From: WHUA01 sp964585785
GTDB lineage: Bacteria > Pseudomonadota > Alphaproteobacteria > UBA8366
Direction of reading: 5' to 3'
Assembly (NCBI GenBank): GCA_964585785.1
Contig: CAZPFL010000022.1
Span: 1 to 35,965, forward strand
DNA: 35,965 nt
Positions 1 through 8,922 of this stretch are shown here, piece by piece (positions within the stretch are counted from its first letter, which is position 1; each line of letters begins with the position of its first letter). The notes under the pieces were generated by a model. The model searched no databases, was not told where the DNA came from, and saw nothing but the letters and a program-made list of their open reading frames with translations. Both the position numbers and the translations under genes were made by a program.

Positions 1-1
1 G

Positions 2-571
<570 letters not shown>

Positions 572-589
572 GCGCGGGGAACGCAACCG

Positions 590-1003
590 ATGGCCGACAA
601 GGTTAACTTCGAGCTGGTCTCGCCGCAGCGCCTGCTGCTGTCCGAAGCGGTCGACATGGTCGTCGTGCCGGGCGCGGAAGGCGACTTCGGCGTCCTGGCG
701 GAGCACGCGCCGTTAATCTCGAGCGTCCGGCCGGGGACGATCACGGTTTTCCAGGACAACGCCGTTACGGAACGCATCTTCGTCGCCGGCGGGTTCGCCG
801 AGGTCACGGCGGAGCGCTGCACGGTGCTGGCGGAAGAGGCCGAGCCGGTTGCGGACCTCGATCGGTCGGCGGTGGAGGGCGAGCTCCGTCTGTTGCGGGA
901 AGATGTCGGCGCGGCGCGCTCGGAGGAAGAGCGGCAGCTCCTGGAAACCAAGATCGCCGTCGCCGAAGCCAAGATCGAGGCCATCGAGACGACGGTCTAT
1001 TAA
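590..1003 (+). CDS. atpC: ATP synthase F1 subunit epsilon
   Basis: This 137-residue protein has the normal length for epsilon. It forms part of the central rotor stalk and can inhibit ATP hydrolysis. The N-terminal beta-sandwich is recognisable in FELVSPQRLLLSEAV, VPGAEGDFGVLAEHAP and the following RPGTITVF. The last ~45 residues form a charged helical hairpin rich in Glu, Arg and Ala. It lies 18 bases behind atpD and is co-transcribed with it. The ATG at 590 places MADKVNFELVSP at the expected N-terminus; the Shine-Dalgarno sequence is weak. The next gene is on the opposite strand and convergent, so atpC is the last gene of the operon. Confidence 0.96.
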   Translation: MADKVNFELVSPQRLLLSEAVDMVVVPGAEGDFGVLAEHAPLISSVRPGTITVFQDNAVTERIFVAGGFAEVTAERCTVLAEEAEPVADLDRSAVEGELRLLREDVGAARSEEERQLLETKIAVAEAKIEAIETTVY

Positions 1004-1065
1004 GAGACGCGCGCGGTCGTCGCCCGGCGGACCGCTTCGCGGCAAATCGGTATTTTCCTCGAGAG

Positions 1066-1878
1066 TTAAGCGACGAGATTGAACAGCGCGCCCGGATTGA
1101 GCGCCGGGCTGCGGCTCGCGGCGGTGCGCTGTACCGGGCTCGTCTTTTCGGCGCGGCCTGAGGCGGCGCCCTGGAGTCCCGAAACGGTGTTCGATCCGGC
1201 GTCTGTTTTGCCCCCGGCCTCCTTCGCCTTCTCGAGCGTCTTCTCTTCCTTCTGCTGCTTTTGCTCGCGCGCTTTCTGGATCTTCGCCTGGGCCTCGGCG
1301 GCGACCTGACGGTCCTGGGCCGACGGGTCGGACGGTGCCAGCGCCGCGCGGATCACCGTTTCCAGCTTGGTGATCGTCGCGTCGGGGTTGTTCGGCACCT
1401 CGCTCGTGTCGATCGGCACTTCGCCGCTCACCGCATAGGAATGGCCATCCGGGCCTTTGATGGTCTTGAAGCTCGGCTGGCCGGCATAGGGGCCGCCAGC
1501 AAGCTTGTGCGCGGCCTCGTGCGCGCGCACCGCCTGGTCGCGTTGCTGCAGCGCCTGAACCTTCTTCTTTTCCTCGTCGTTCAGCTCGCCCGGCTGATGG
1601 CCGCCGGCCGTGGACCCGCCCTGCGATGCCTGGCCGGACCCGGTTTTCGCGCCCGTTGGATCCTGTTGCGGATCCTGTTGCGCGGCGATCTGTGTTGCGC
1701 CGGCGAGCGGCGGCGTTTGCAGTGGGGCGGTGGACTCCCGCGATTTCGGCGCCGGGGTGTCGCGTTCCGGCTTTTTCGCTTCCGGCACGGCGGCCGCATC
1801 GGGGCGCCCCTGGGTGGTCCCGGAAGACGATCGTCCCGCGAATGGGACGAAACCGATTGTGGTCACCGGATCGATCAT
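1066..1878 (-). CDS. Putative metalloprotease, SprA-related family
   Basis: The 270-residue protein has a recognisable core at about residues 99-205 inside low-complexity flanks. The core contains the zinc-protease motif HEAAH at residues 120-124 (an HExxH), followed by GGPYAG, GPDGHSYAVSGEVPIDTS and ALAPSDPSAQDRQVAAEAQ. I recognise these as the conserved block of the SprA-related / CJM1_0395-type family. The function of that family is poorly defined, and metalloprotease activity is inferred from the HExxH only. Residues 1-98 are rich in Pro, Gln, Gly and Ala, and residues 200-240 are Lys/Glu/Gln-rich and probably coiled. No signal peptide or membrane segment is evident. The gene is convergent with atpC and lies 137 bases beyond the rppH stop, so it may have its own promoter. 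Confidence 0.75.
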   Translation of the reverse strand: MIDPVTTIGFVPFAGRSSSGTTQGRPDAAAVPEAKKPERDTPAPKSRESTAPLQTPPLAGATQIAAQQDPQQDPTGAKTGSGQASQGGSTAGGHQPGELNDEEKKKVQALQQRDQAVRAHEAAHKLAGGPYAGQPSFKTIKGPDGHSYAVSGEVPIDTSEVPNNPDATITKLETVIRAALAPSDPSAQDRQVAAEAQAKIQKAREQKQQKEEKTLEKAKEAGGKTDAGSNTVSGLQGAASGRAEKTSPVQRTAASRSPALNPGALFNLVA

Positions 1879-2015
1879 GCGTCGGCTACTGCCAGGGCTC
1901 CGTCGGCGGCAAATCCGGGCGCCCCGGCCCTCATGCGGCGCGCGCGGCGGATCCTATCACCAGACTTAGGGGAAGATCGTTAACAAGCGATGGATGCGGC
2001 GGGCCGAGGCGGGCG

Positions 2016-2513
2016 TCATCCGGCATCGCGAGGCGACGCTAAGCCTTGGAATTCACAGATAATTTCACGATAGACCTCGCGCTTGAAGCCGACGACCAGG
2101 TCGCTCAGCTCCGCGACGTCCGCCCAGCGCCAGTCTTCGAATTCCGCCTTGTGGACATTCAGGTCGATATCCCGGTCCTCGCCGGTGAAGCGAAAGGCGA
2201 ACCAGCGTTGCGTCTGGCCGCGAAACCGGCCCTGCCAGATCTGCCGGGAAAGCGCCGGCGGCAGATCGTAGCTCAGCCAGCCGCTGCTGGCCGCCAGAAG
2301 CTCCGCCTTGTCCGTACCGACTTCTTCATAGAGCTCCCGCCTGGCCGCCTGCTCCGGGGTTTCGCCATCGTCGATACCGCCCTGCGGCATCTGCCAGTGG
2401 TCGCCGTCAACATCGATACGCTTGCCGACAAACACCTTGCCCGCGGCATTGAACAGCATGATCCCGACACAAGGCCGATAGGGACGGGGGTCTTCCGGAT
2501 GCAGCGCCGTCAT
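2016..2513 (-). CDS. rppH: RNA pyrophosphohydrolase (Nudix)
   Basis: RppH removes pyrophosphate from triphosphorylated mRNA 5' ends, which triggers RNase E-dependent decay; related Nudix enzymes hydrolyse dinucleoside polyphosphates. The 165-residue length fits. The Nudix box GX5EX7REUXEEXGU is complete at residues 45-67: G45, E51, then RELYEEVGT from R59. The preceding DGDHWQMPQGGID and the C-terminal FEDWRWADVAELSDLVVGFKR regions are typical of RppH rather than MutT. The ATG overlaps the stop of the upstream deacetylase gene by four bases (ATGA), indicating translational coupling and co-transcription with the ctpA cluster. Confidence 0.93.
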   Translation of the reverse strand: MTALHPEDPRPYRPCVGIMLFNAAGKVFVGKRIDVDGDHWQMPQGGIDDGETPEQAARRELYEEVGTDKAELLAASSGWLSYDLPPALSRQIWQGRFRGQTQRWFAFRFTGEDRDIDLNVHKAEFEDWRWADVAELSDLVVGFKREVYREIICEFQGLASPRDAG

Positions 2514-3640
2514 TGCCCCTGCTGTTGCATCGCCGGCAGCGCCGAAACCGGCGCCAGGGCGATGCCTTTCGCTTTGAGCGAAGCCGCCCAGTTCTTGAGA
2601 TGATCGATGGTGACTGGGAACGGACGCCCGACGGCGAGCACGGCGCCGTGCTTGCGCGCCTGCGTTTCCAATTGGGCCAGCTGCTTGTCGATCTGGTCGC
2701 CCGCGAGCTCGCGGTCGATCATGCGATCGCTCTCGGCGACGGCAAGGTGCATTTGCTTGGCGAGATCGGAGGCGTGTCCCAGCGGGGTGTCCCGGGTATC
2801 GACGAGCATCAGGCCGCGCGCTTTCAGCGCCTCGAGGATCGGGTTGAGCGCTCGCGGCTTGGTGACCATTCCCGAGCCCATGTAGATCGAGACGCCGACA
2901 TAGCCGGTGGCCCGGCTCAGGATCCAGCTGAGCCGCCGAATATTCTGGTCGATTGGTACGTTGGCCAGCAGCGTGTTGGGCCCGGGGTCGCTGCGCGGGT
3001 AGTCGATCGGCTCCATCGGCAGGTCGATCAGCACCTCATGCCCATGCGCGCGGCTCTTGTCGACCCAATCGCTGAGATTCTTCGTGAAGGGCGCGAACGA
3101 GAGCGTGATCGCGCCCGGCAGTGACTCGATCGCGCTTTTCGTGGCGTTTTCCGATACGCCGAGACCGGTGACGATGATGGCGATGCGGGGACGCGTGTCG
3201 ATGCTGTTGAAGGGACGGGCATAGACGCGCCACGGCATGCGGCCGTCCTTGCCGATGATCGGCAGCGGGCCGAGGTCGCTTTTCTCGATGAGCAGCGGGT
3301 CGGGATTCGGATGCATCCCGGCCGCCGCCACCTTGGTTTCGATCGCGCCGGGCTGTGGCGTTCCACTGTTCCCGGCAGCGGCGCCGCCTTCATCGGTGGG
3401 GGCACCGGAGTCGACCGTTGCCCCCTTATTCGGCACTGGTTCGGTGTCACGGAAGCTATTGAGCGACATCGTGACCTGGGGCGATTGGACGCCCCCCGGC
3501 TGTGCATGGCCACCGGTCAGGATAAGCCATGCCGCGCCGCCGCCGATGGACATCAACGTGACGGCCCAGGCGGCGACCAGCAAGGTCGTCACCATGCCCC
3601 CGTCGCTGCTTTCCGCGTCGGGTGCTGACTCCGCCGTCAC
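2510..3640 (-). CDS. Divergent polysaccharide deacetylase family protein (YibQ/DUF610-like)
   Basis: With the GTG start at 3640 this is a 376-residue protein with a membrane segment at about residues 17-41 (TTLLVAAWAVTLMSIGGGAA). A Pro/Gly-rich linker follows, then a periplasmic domain from about residue 150 beginning RPRIAIIVTGLGVSENAT and containing LPGAITLSFAPF and HEVLIDLPMEP. These are hallmarks of the divergent deacetylase family that usually follows envC and ctpA, so a role in envelope maintenance is likely. The family Asp pair (as in IDDLG) is VTGLG here, so deacetylase catalysis is doubtful. The frame is open upstream to the ctpA stop, and a CTG start at 3688 would add the residues LKLPFFRSRDDDVAQD and has a better-placed AAGGA. 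The start is therefore uncertain. Confidence 0.85.
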   Translation of the reverse strand: MTAESAPDAESSDGGMVTTLLVAAWAVTLMSIGGGAAWLILTGGHAQPGGVQSPQVTMSLNSFRDTEPVPNKGATVDSGAPTDEGGAAAGNSGTPQPGAIETKVAAAGMHPNPDPLLIEKSDLGPLPIIGKDGRMPWRVYARPFNSIDTRPRIAIIVTGLGVSENATKSAIESLPGAITLSFAPFTKNLSDWVDKSRAHGHEVLIDLPMEPIDYPRSDPGPNTLLANVPIDQNIRRLSWILSRATGYVGVSIYMGSGMVTKPRALNPILEALKARGLMLVDTRDTPLGHASDLAKQMHLAVAESDRMIDRELAGDQIDKQLAQLETQARKHGAVLAVGRPFPVTIDHLKNWAASLKAKGIALAPVSALPAMQQQGQ

Positions 3641-3700
3641 GTCCTGCGCGACGTCATCATCGCGCGATCTGAAGAATGGGAGTTTCAGGGTCCTTGTTTC

Positions 3701-5119
3701 CTAATTCACCATCCTACCCCGGTAGAGGGCGATGCCGTGCAGCAGGTCCAATGCCCGGGCAAGCTGGTAATCCTGAGGCTCGGCGGCTTTCTTGGTGGCG
3801 TCTTCGGCCACCGGAGCGCCTTCCTTGCCCCCATTCTTGGCGCCGGCGTCCGGCTTCGCCGGCTCTGTCTTGACGCCGTCCTTGTTCGACTCGCCGGGCG
3901 TAGCTCCCGTCTTCGGCTTGGGGGCGTTCGCGTCATCCGGGTTCGGCAATGCGCCGGGCAGGTCACGCTCGGACCGCATGGGCTCCGCAGACGCGATCGG
4001 CTCGATCTTCGCTTGCGGCACCAAGATGTCCGGTTCGATGCCCTTGGCCTGGATGGAGTGGCCGCTCGGCGTGTAGTACCGTTGGGTCGTCAACTTGATG
4101 GCGCCGGCGCGGCCAAGCGGAATGATCGTTTGCACGGAGCCTTTCCCGAAGGTCCGGGTGCCGAGCAGAATGGCGCGGCGATGGTCCTTCAGCGCGCCGG
4201 CAACGATCTCGGAGGCCGATGCGGAGCCGCCATTGACCAGCACGACCAGCGGCTTGCCGTCGATCAGGTCGCCGGCGGTCGCGTAGAAACGCTGGCCCGT
4301 ATCCTCTTTCCGGCCACGGGTCGAGACGATCTCGCCTTGATCCAGAAACGTGTCAGCCACGGACACGGCCTGGTCGAGCAGGCCGCCCGGATTGTTGCGC
4401 AGGTCGAGGATGTAGCCGACGACGTTGTTGCTGCCGATCTCCTTCTTCAGACGCTCGATGGCGCGCTTCAGCCCCTTATCGGTCTGTTCGCTGAAGCTCG
4501 TGATGCGGATGTAGCCGACCTTACCTTCGGCGTGCGAGCGGACGGACTGGATCTTGATTCGATCTCGGGTCAGCGTCACGTCGAAGGCGGGCTTATTACC
4601 CCGCTGAATGGTCAGAACGATGTTCGTCTTGACCGGACCACGCATCTTTTCGACGGCTTGGCTCAATGTCAGCCCCTGAACCGGCTGCTTGTTGAGCTGC
4701 GTGATAAGGTCGCCGGCCTGCAGGCCGGCGCGCGCCGCCGGCGTGTCGTCGATCGGGGAAACGACCTTCACATAGCCCTTTTCCATCGTCACTTCGATCC
4801 CGAGACCGCCGAACTCGCCCTTGGTCTGGACCTGCATGTCGCGGAATCGTTGCTTGTTGAGATAGGTCGAATGCGGATCAAGATGCGACAACATGCCCTC
4901 GATCGCCGCTTCGATCAGCTCTTCGTCGGAAACCTTCTCGACGTAGTCACTGCGGACGCGTTCGAACACGTCCCCGAACAGCTCAAGCATGCGATAGGTG
5001 TCGGCCTTGCTGTCGCTCTCCTGAGCGGCAAATCCGGCCGGCACAGTCGCACCGGCTACAAAGCCTAAGATGACGCCACCGGCGACGGCCGTCACGACAC
5101 TCGGCATAAGGCGCTTCAT
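3701..5119 (-). CDS. ctpA: S41-family C-terminal processing peptidase
   Basis: This 472-residue periplasmic serine protease cleaves C-terminal segments of envelope proteins. Residues 1-32 form a signal peptide ending in GFAAQ. A PDZ domain spans about 100-185 (FGGLGIEV, AARAGLQAGDLI). The S41 catalytic domain carries ILDLRNNPGGLLDQAV and the nucleophile S301 in GGSASASEI, with general base K326 in TFGKGSVQ. The 25-residue Ser-to-Lys spacing matches that of the Prc/CtpA dyad. About 60 residues near the C-terminus are Pro/Lys/Glu-rich and probably disordered. A Shine-Dalgarno sequence (GGAAAGGA) precedes the ATG. The gene lies between envC and the deacetylase, the conserved order in alphaproteobacteria, suggesting a shared role in peptidoglycan-hydrolase control. 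Confidence 0.95.
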   Translation of the reverse strand: MKRLMPSVVTAVAGGVILGFVAGATVPAGFAAQESDSKADTYRMLELFGDVFERVRSDYVEKVSDEELIEAAIEGMLSHLDPHSTYLNKQRFRDMQVQTKGEFGGLGIEVTMEKGYVKVVSPIDDTPAARAGLQAGDLITQLNKQPVQGLTLSQAVEKMRGPVKTNIVLTIQRGNKPAFDVTLTRDRIKIQSVRSHAEGKVGYIRITSFSEQTDKGLKRAIERLKKEIGSNNVVGYILDLRNNPGGLLDQAVSVADTFLDQGEIVSTRGRKEDTGQRFYATAGDLIDGKPLVVLVNGGSASASEIVAGALKDHRRAILLGTRTFGKGSVQTIIPLGRAGAIKLTTQRYYTPSGHSIQAKGIEPDILVPQAKIEPIASAEPMRSERDLPGALPNPDDANAPKPKTGATPGESNKDGVKTEPAKPDAGAKNGGKEGAPVAEDATKKAAEPQDYQLARALDLLHGIALYRGRMVN

Positions 5120-5194
5120 GCGTCTTAGATCCTTTCCAATTGACCTATGTTGTTCCTCGCCCCAAAGATCTCGTCTTTACACGCAAGCATGCAT

Positions 5195-6451
5195 TCACCC
5201 CCGATCCTTGCCCCGGTATTCAGCGAACCAGGGTAGGGGGTTGATTGGCTGTCCATCTCGGCGGAGCTCAAAATACAGTCGCGGATTTCCATCACCCGCT
5301 TTGGCCATTACGCCAACAGGTTCGCCGGCAAGCAACCATTGGCCGACGCCAGTGTCAACACGTTCCATGCCGGAAAGCAGGCTATGATATCCGCCACGGT
5401 GCTCAATGATCAAGATTTGCCCGTAACCGCGGAACGGTCCCGCGAAGACGACCTTACCATCGTAGGGTGCAACCACGGTGGCGGCGGGGCGGGTAACGAT
5501 CGTGATGCCCTTGGCGGTGCCGCCGTAGGACGTGCTCTCGCCATAGTGGCGGATTAGCTCGCCGCGTACCGGCAGCGTGATCGATCCATGGTCGGGAAAG
5601 CGGCGGAGCTCGCTGGGCGGCGGCAGGGTGAGCAGGGCGGTCTGCTGTTCCTTGCCCGGCTTCGCGGTTTGTTGGCTTTGCGCCGGCGCTTCCGGCGGCG
5701 GTGGCGGCCGCTCGGCCTCCAGCCGGTCAAACAGCTCTTTCAACGTCGCGGCCTGGCGGGTCAGCCGTTTCAGCCGCTGGGCGATGCGCTTGCGCTCGGC
5801 GTCGGTCTCCTGCAGCAGGTTGGCCTTGCGATCGATCAGGCTGTCGAGCAGATCCCGCTGGTCGGTGTAAAGCGCGGACGCGCCCTTCAGCTCCTTGAGC
5901 TGGTGGTCTATGTCATCGCGCGTCTTGGCGAGCTCGAGGACGTTTTCGCGCAGCTCTTCCGCCCGGTTCTGGATGATCGGCAGCGACGTCCGGAGCAGCA
6001 TGGCCTGGTGTACGACCTCCATCGGCTTGCTCGGCGAGAGCAGAAGCGCGCGTGGCGGGTTGCGCGACAGCCGCTCGAGCGCGAGCAGTGTTCCGCCGAT
6101 TTCCTTCCGGCGTTTGGCGAGCGATTCTTCCTGGCGCCGCAGGTCTTCTTTCGCCTGCCCCAGCTTGCGCTCGAGCCGCGTCAGCAGGGATTCGCTGTCC
6201 TGGGTGGCGCGCGCCGCGCCGATCGCCTTCTGCCGCAGGTCGGACAGCTCCGTGGCGAGCGCTTGTGACTTGCGCGTCAGCTCCGCTTGACGGCCTTGCT
6301 CGGCCTTTATCTCGCTTTCGAGGCGATTGAGATCGCCACGGTCTTGCGCAGCCGCACCCGCCGGGCTCAGGAGGGCAAGCGCCGCCCCGGCACAGGCCAG
6401 CCAAATGGGCGCCTGGGGTCGATCAGCCCGCTTCACGCTGCTCCTCGGCAT
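5195..6451 (-). CDS. envC: Murein hydrolase activator EnvC-like, degenerate LytM/M23 domain
   Basis: This 418-residue exported protein begins with a signal peptide (hydrophobic stretch IWLACAGAALALLSPAG, cleavage near AAAQ). A long coiled coil at about residues 38-260 is rich in Arg, Glu, Leu and Gln, and a C-terminal LytM domain spans about 300-412. The zinc ligands of active M23 enzymes are missing: the HxGxD-type site reads YGGTAKGITI, and the final HxH is replaced within RLYFELRRDG. As in EnvC, it probably activates periplasmic amidases at division rather than cutting peptidoglycan. The proposed ATG at 6451 lies inside gpmI (29-base overlap); a GTG five codons further in would shorten the overlap. 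The ctpA start follows 75 bases after its stop. Confidence 0.9.
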   Translation of the reverse strand: MPRSSVKRADRPQAPIWLACAGAALALLSPAGAAAQDRGDLNRLESEIKAEQGRQAELTRKSQALATELSDLRQKAIGAARATQDSESLLTRLERKLGQAKEDLRRQEESLAKRRKEIGGTLLALERLSRNPPRALLLSPSKPMEVVHQAMLLRTSLPIIQNRAEELRENVLELAKTRDDIDHQLKELKGASALYTDQRDLLDSLIDRKANLLQETDAERKRIAQRLKRLTRQAATLKELFDRLEAERPPPPPEAPAQSQQTAKPGKEQQTALLTLPPPSELRRFPDHGSITLPVRGELIRHYGESTSYGGTAKGITIVTRPAATVVAPYDGKVVFAGPFRGYGQILIIEHRGGYHSLLSGMERVDTGVGQWLLAGEPVGVMAKAGDGNPRLYFELRRDGQPINPLPWFAEYRGKDRG

Positions 6452-7979
6452 GCACGATCAGGGACCGTCCGGTCATCTCGACGGGCTGCTCGAGCCCGAG
6501 CAGGTCCAAGACGGTCGGCGCAATGTCGGCCAGCTTGCCGTTGGAAAGCCGCGCGACGTTGAGGCCCTTACCAACGAGAATGAGCGGCACGAGGTTCGTC
6601 GTGTGCGCGGTATGCGGCTGGCCGGTGCTGTTGTCCATCATCTGTTCCGCGTTGCCGTGATCCGCGGTGATCAGCATGACGCCGCCAGCGGCGTGGACCG
6701 CCTTGTCCAGGCGTCCGAGGCAGCTGTCGACGGCCTCGACGGCCTTGATCGCGGCGCCGAGATCGCCCGTATGGCCGACCATGTCGGTGTTGGCGTAGTT
6801 GACCAGGATGAAGTCGAAGCTGCCGCGCCCGATCGCCTCGACAAGCCGGTCGGTGACTTCGTATGCGGACATTTCCGGCTTCAGGTCGTAAGTGGCCACT
6901 TTCGGCGAGGGGATGAGGATGCGCTCTTCGCCCGGAAAGACCGCTTCGTCGCCGCCGTTGAAGAAGAACGTGACATGCGCGTATTTCTCGGTCTCGGCGA
7001 TGCGCAGCTGCGTGAGGCCCGACTCGGCAAGCACTTCGCCCAGCACGTGGCGGAGCGGTTGCGGCGGAAACAGCACGCCCATAAATCGGTTAAGCGCCTC
7101 GGAATACGCGACCATGCCGAGCGCTTTGGCGAAAGTCACCGTCCGCTCGCGCGCGAAGCCGTCGAAATCCGGGTCGAGCAGCGCGGTCAGGATCTCGCGC
7201 GCGCGATCGGCCCGGAAATTCGCCATCAGCAGCCCGTCGCCGTCCCGCATGCCGCTGTAGCCGCCGATCACCGCCGGGAGAACGAATTCGTCCGTGGTCT
7301 TTTCCGCATAGGAGGCTTCGATGGCTTCAATGGGGTCGCTCGCCGCGCGGCCCTCGCCGGCGACCAGCGCGCGATAGGCCTTCTCTACCCGATCCCAGCG
7401 CTTGTCCCGGTCCATCGCGTAGTAGCGGCCGATGACCGTGGCGACTTTCGCCCCGGGCGCATCCTTGAGGAATGTGCGCATATAATCGACGGCGCTCGAC
7501 GGCGGCGTGTCGCGGCCGTCGAGCAGGGCGTGCACGACGCAGGGAATCTTCTCGGCGGCCAGCAGCCGTACCAAGCCGGCGATATGGGCCTGGTGGGAGT
7601 GCACGCCGCCGGGCGACATCAGGCCCATGACATGCGCCGTGCCGCCGCTCTTGCGCAGCGACGCCACGAATTCCTGAAAAGCCGGCAGCGCGGGAATCGA
7701 TCCCTGCGCGAAGGCGTCGTCGATCCGCGGCAGGTCCTGCAGCACGACGCGCCCGGCGCCCAGGTTCATATGGCCCACTTCGGAGTTGCCCATCTGGCCG
7801 GCCGGCAGGCCGACATGCCGCTCCGACGCGTCGAGGCGGCCATGCGGACAGCTCGCCATCAACCGGTCCCAGACCGGCGTCCGGGCCATCGCAATGGCGT
7901 TGTTTGCCGTTTCCTTCCGCTCGCCCCAGCCGTCCAAGATGCACAAAAGAACAGGACGCCGTTTTGCCGATTTTTCCAT
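6423..7979 (-). CDS. gpmI: 2,3-bisphosphoglycerate-independent phosphoglycerate mutase
   Basis: GpmI interconverts 3- and 2-phosphoglycerate in glycolysis and gluconeogenesis through a phosphoserine intermediate and two manganese ions. The 518-residue length is normal. The N-terminal metal site is ILDGWGERKE with D16. The phosphorylated serine is S66 in PAGQMGNSEVGHMNLGAGR. A second metal cluster is visible in the C-terminal ITADHGNAEQM. The ATG at 7979 gives MEKSAKRRPVLLCILDGWG, with the catalytic Asp at the usual distance. It follows rlmH after 83 bases and overlaps envC, so it probably belongs to the nadD-to-rppH transcription unit. Confidence 0.96.
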   Translation of the reverse strand: MEKSAKRRPVLLCILDGWGERKETANNAIAMARTPVWDRLMASCPHGRLDASERHVGLPAGQMGNSEVGHMNLGAGRVVLQDLPRIDDAFAQGSIPALPAFQEFVASLRKSGGTAHVMGLMSPGGVHSHQAHIAGLVRLLAAEKIPCVVHALLDGRDTPPSSAVDYMRTFLKDAPGAKVATVIGRYYAMDRDKRWDRVEKAYRALVAGEGRAASDPIEAIEASYAEKTTDEFVLPAVIGGYSGMRDGDGLLMANFRADRAREILTALLDPDFDGFARERTVTFAKALGMVAYSEALNRFMGVLFPPQPLRHVLGEVLAESGLTQLRIAETEKYAHVTFFFNGGDEAVFPGEERILIPSPKVATYDLKPEMSAYEVTDRLVEAIGRGSFDFILVNYANTDMVGHTGDLGAAIKAVEAVDSCLGRLDKAVHAAGGVMLITADHGNAEQMMDNSTGQPHTAHTTNLVPLILVGKGLNVARLSNGKLADIAPTVLDLLGLEQPVEMTGRSLIVHAEEQREAG

Positions 7980-8062
7980 GCGCGGTCCGGTCGATGATCC
8001 AGAATTGCAATAATGTGGGGCGGAGAATAACCGGATTCCAGCGCCAAGAAAACGTTATGTGG

Positions 8063-8521
8063 CTAGCCCTTATGATACGGGTGCCCGGCCAGAATCTGCT
8101 GTGCCCGGTAAATCTGCTCCATCAGCATGGCGCGCACCAGCATATGCGGCCAAGTCATTGTTCCAAATGCTATTTTCATCTCGACGCCATCCCGGAGCGC
8201 GGCATCCAGTCCGTCCGCGCCGCCGATCACGAAGGCGAGATCACGTAACCCCTTGTTCCGCCAAGCGCCGATCCATTGGGCGAATTGCCGGCTGTCCAGC
8301 TGGCTGCCGCCCTCGTCGAGCGCAACCACGGTAGCGCCGTCCGGCACGGCGCCGCGGAGCAATTCAGCTTCCCGCCGACGCCGTTCGGCCGGCGGCAGGG
8401 GCCGCCGTTCTTCGACCTCGCGAATGGCCACGGACCATTGCATACGGCGCCGATACGCTTCGAAAAGATCGAACTCGGGACCGCGGCGAAGGCGTCCGAC
8501 GGCGGCGATGACGATGCGCAT
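8063..8521 (-). CDS. rlmH: 23S rRNA (pseudouridine-1915-N3)-methyltransferase
   Basis: This SPOUT-class methyltransferase of 152 residues modifies pseudouridine 1915 in helix 69 of 23S rRNA using S-adenosylmethionine. Visible family elements are the N-terminal MRIVIAAVGRLRRGPE, the SAM-binding region DLAFVIGGADGLD, and the knot and C-terminus TMTWPHMLVRAMLMEQIYRA ending in GHPYHKG. It sits 11 bases beyond rsfS, the arrangement conserved across proteobacteria, consistent with joint production of two ribosome-associated factors. Confidence 0.95.
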   Translation of the reverse strand: MRIVIAAVGRLRRGPEFDLFEAYRRRMQWSVAIREVEERRPLPPAERRRREAELLRGAVPDGATVVALDEGGSQLDSRQFAQWIGAWRNKGLRDLAFVIGGADGLDAALRDGVEMKIAFGTMTWPHMLVRAMLMEQIYRAQQILAGHPYHKG

Positions 8522-8532
8522 CGCCCGCCGGG

Positions 8533-8880
8533 TTAGAGCGCGGCGTGGCTGACCTGCTCAGGCCGCGACGCTGCTACGTTGCCCCAAAGCTTTTCCAGCT
8601 TGTAGAATTCGCGGACTTCCGGGCGGAAGAGATGGACCAGGACGTCGCCCGCGTCGATCAGCACCCAGTCGCAGTGCTTCTGACCTTCCACGGTCACGCC
8701 CTTGAAGCCCTTCTTCTTCAAGCGCTCCAGCAGATGATCGGCCATCGCGCCCACATGGCGGCTCGAGCGCCCCGACGCGATGACCATGCAATCCGCTATG
8801 GTGGTTTTTCCGCCGAGGTCTATCGAAACAACGTCGATAGCCTGGTCGTCGTCGAGGGATTCCTCGATCACTGACAGCAT
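8533..8880 (-). CDS. rsfS: Ribosomal silencing factor RsfS
   Basis: RsfS (Iojap/DUF143) binds ribosomal protein L14 and blocks subunit joining during starvation. The 115 residues contain the family signatures DVVSIDLGGKTTIADCMVIA, SGRSSRHVGAMADHL and DCDWVLI-like GQKHCDWVLIDAGDVLVHLF, followed by REFYKLEKLWG. The encoded length is typical. It lies between nadD and rlmH with short spacers (42 bases to nadD), consistent with one operon. Confidence 0.95.
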   Translation of the reverse strand: MLSVIEESLDDDQAIDVVSIDLGGKTTIADCMVIASGRSSRHVGAMADHLLERLKKKGFKGVTVEGQKHCDWVLIDAGDVLVHLFRPEVREFYKLEKLWGNVAASRPEQVSHAAL

Positions 8881-8922
8881 GGACCGGCTGTCCAGCGGTG
8901 TCGAACGATCAGCAGATATGGC

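Noticed and set aside
1004..1065. Possible terminator after atpC
   Set aside because: Only a 4-bp CCGC/GCGG stem was found near 1030, too weak to call.
3737..5068. Long plus-strand open frame (443 codons) opposite ctpA
   Set aside because: The minus strand encodes a full S41 peptidase with catalytic dyad; the opposite frame has no family resemblance and is a GC-rich shadow.
6327..7997. 556-codon plus-strand open frame opposite gpmI and the envC start
   Set aside because: Its composition (Arg/His/Ala/Gly-rich) is typical of antisense frames; gpmI on the other strand is certain.
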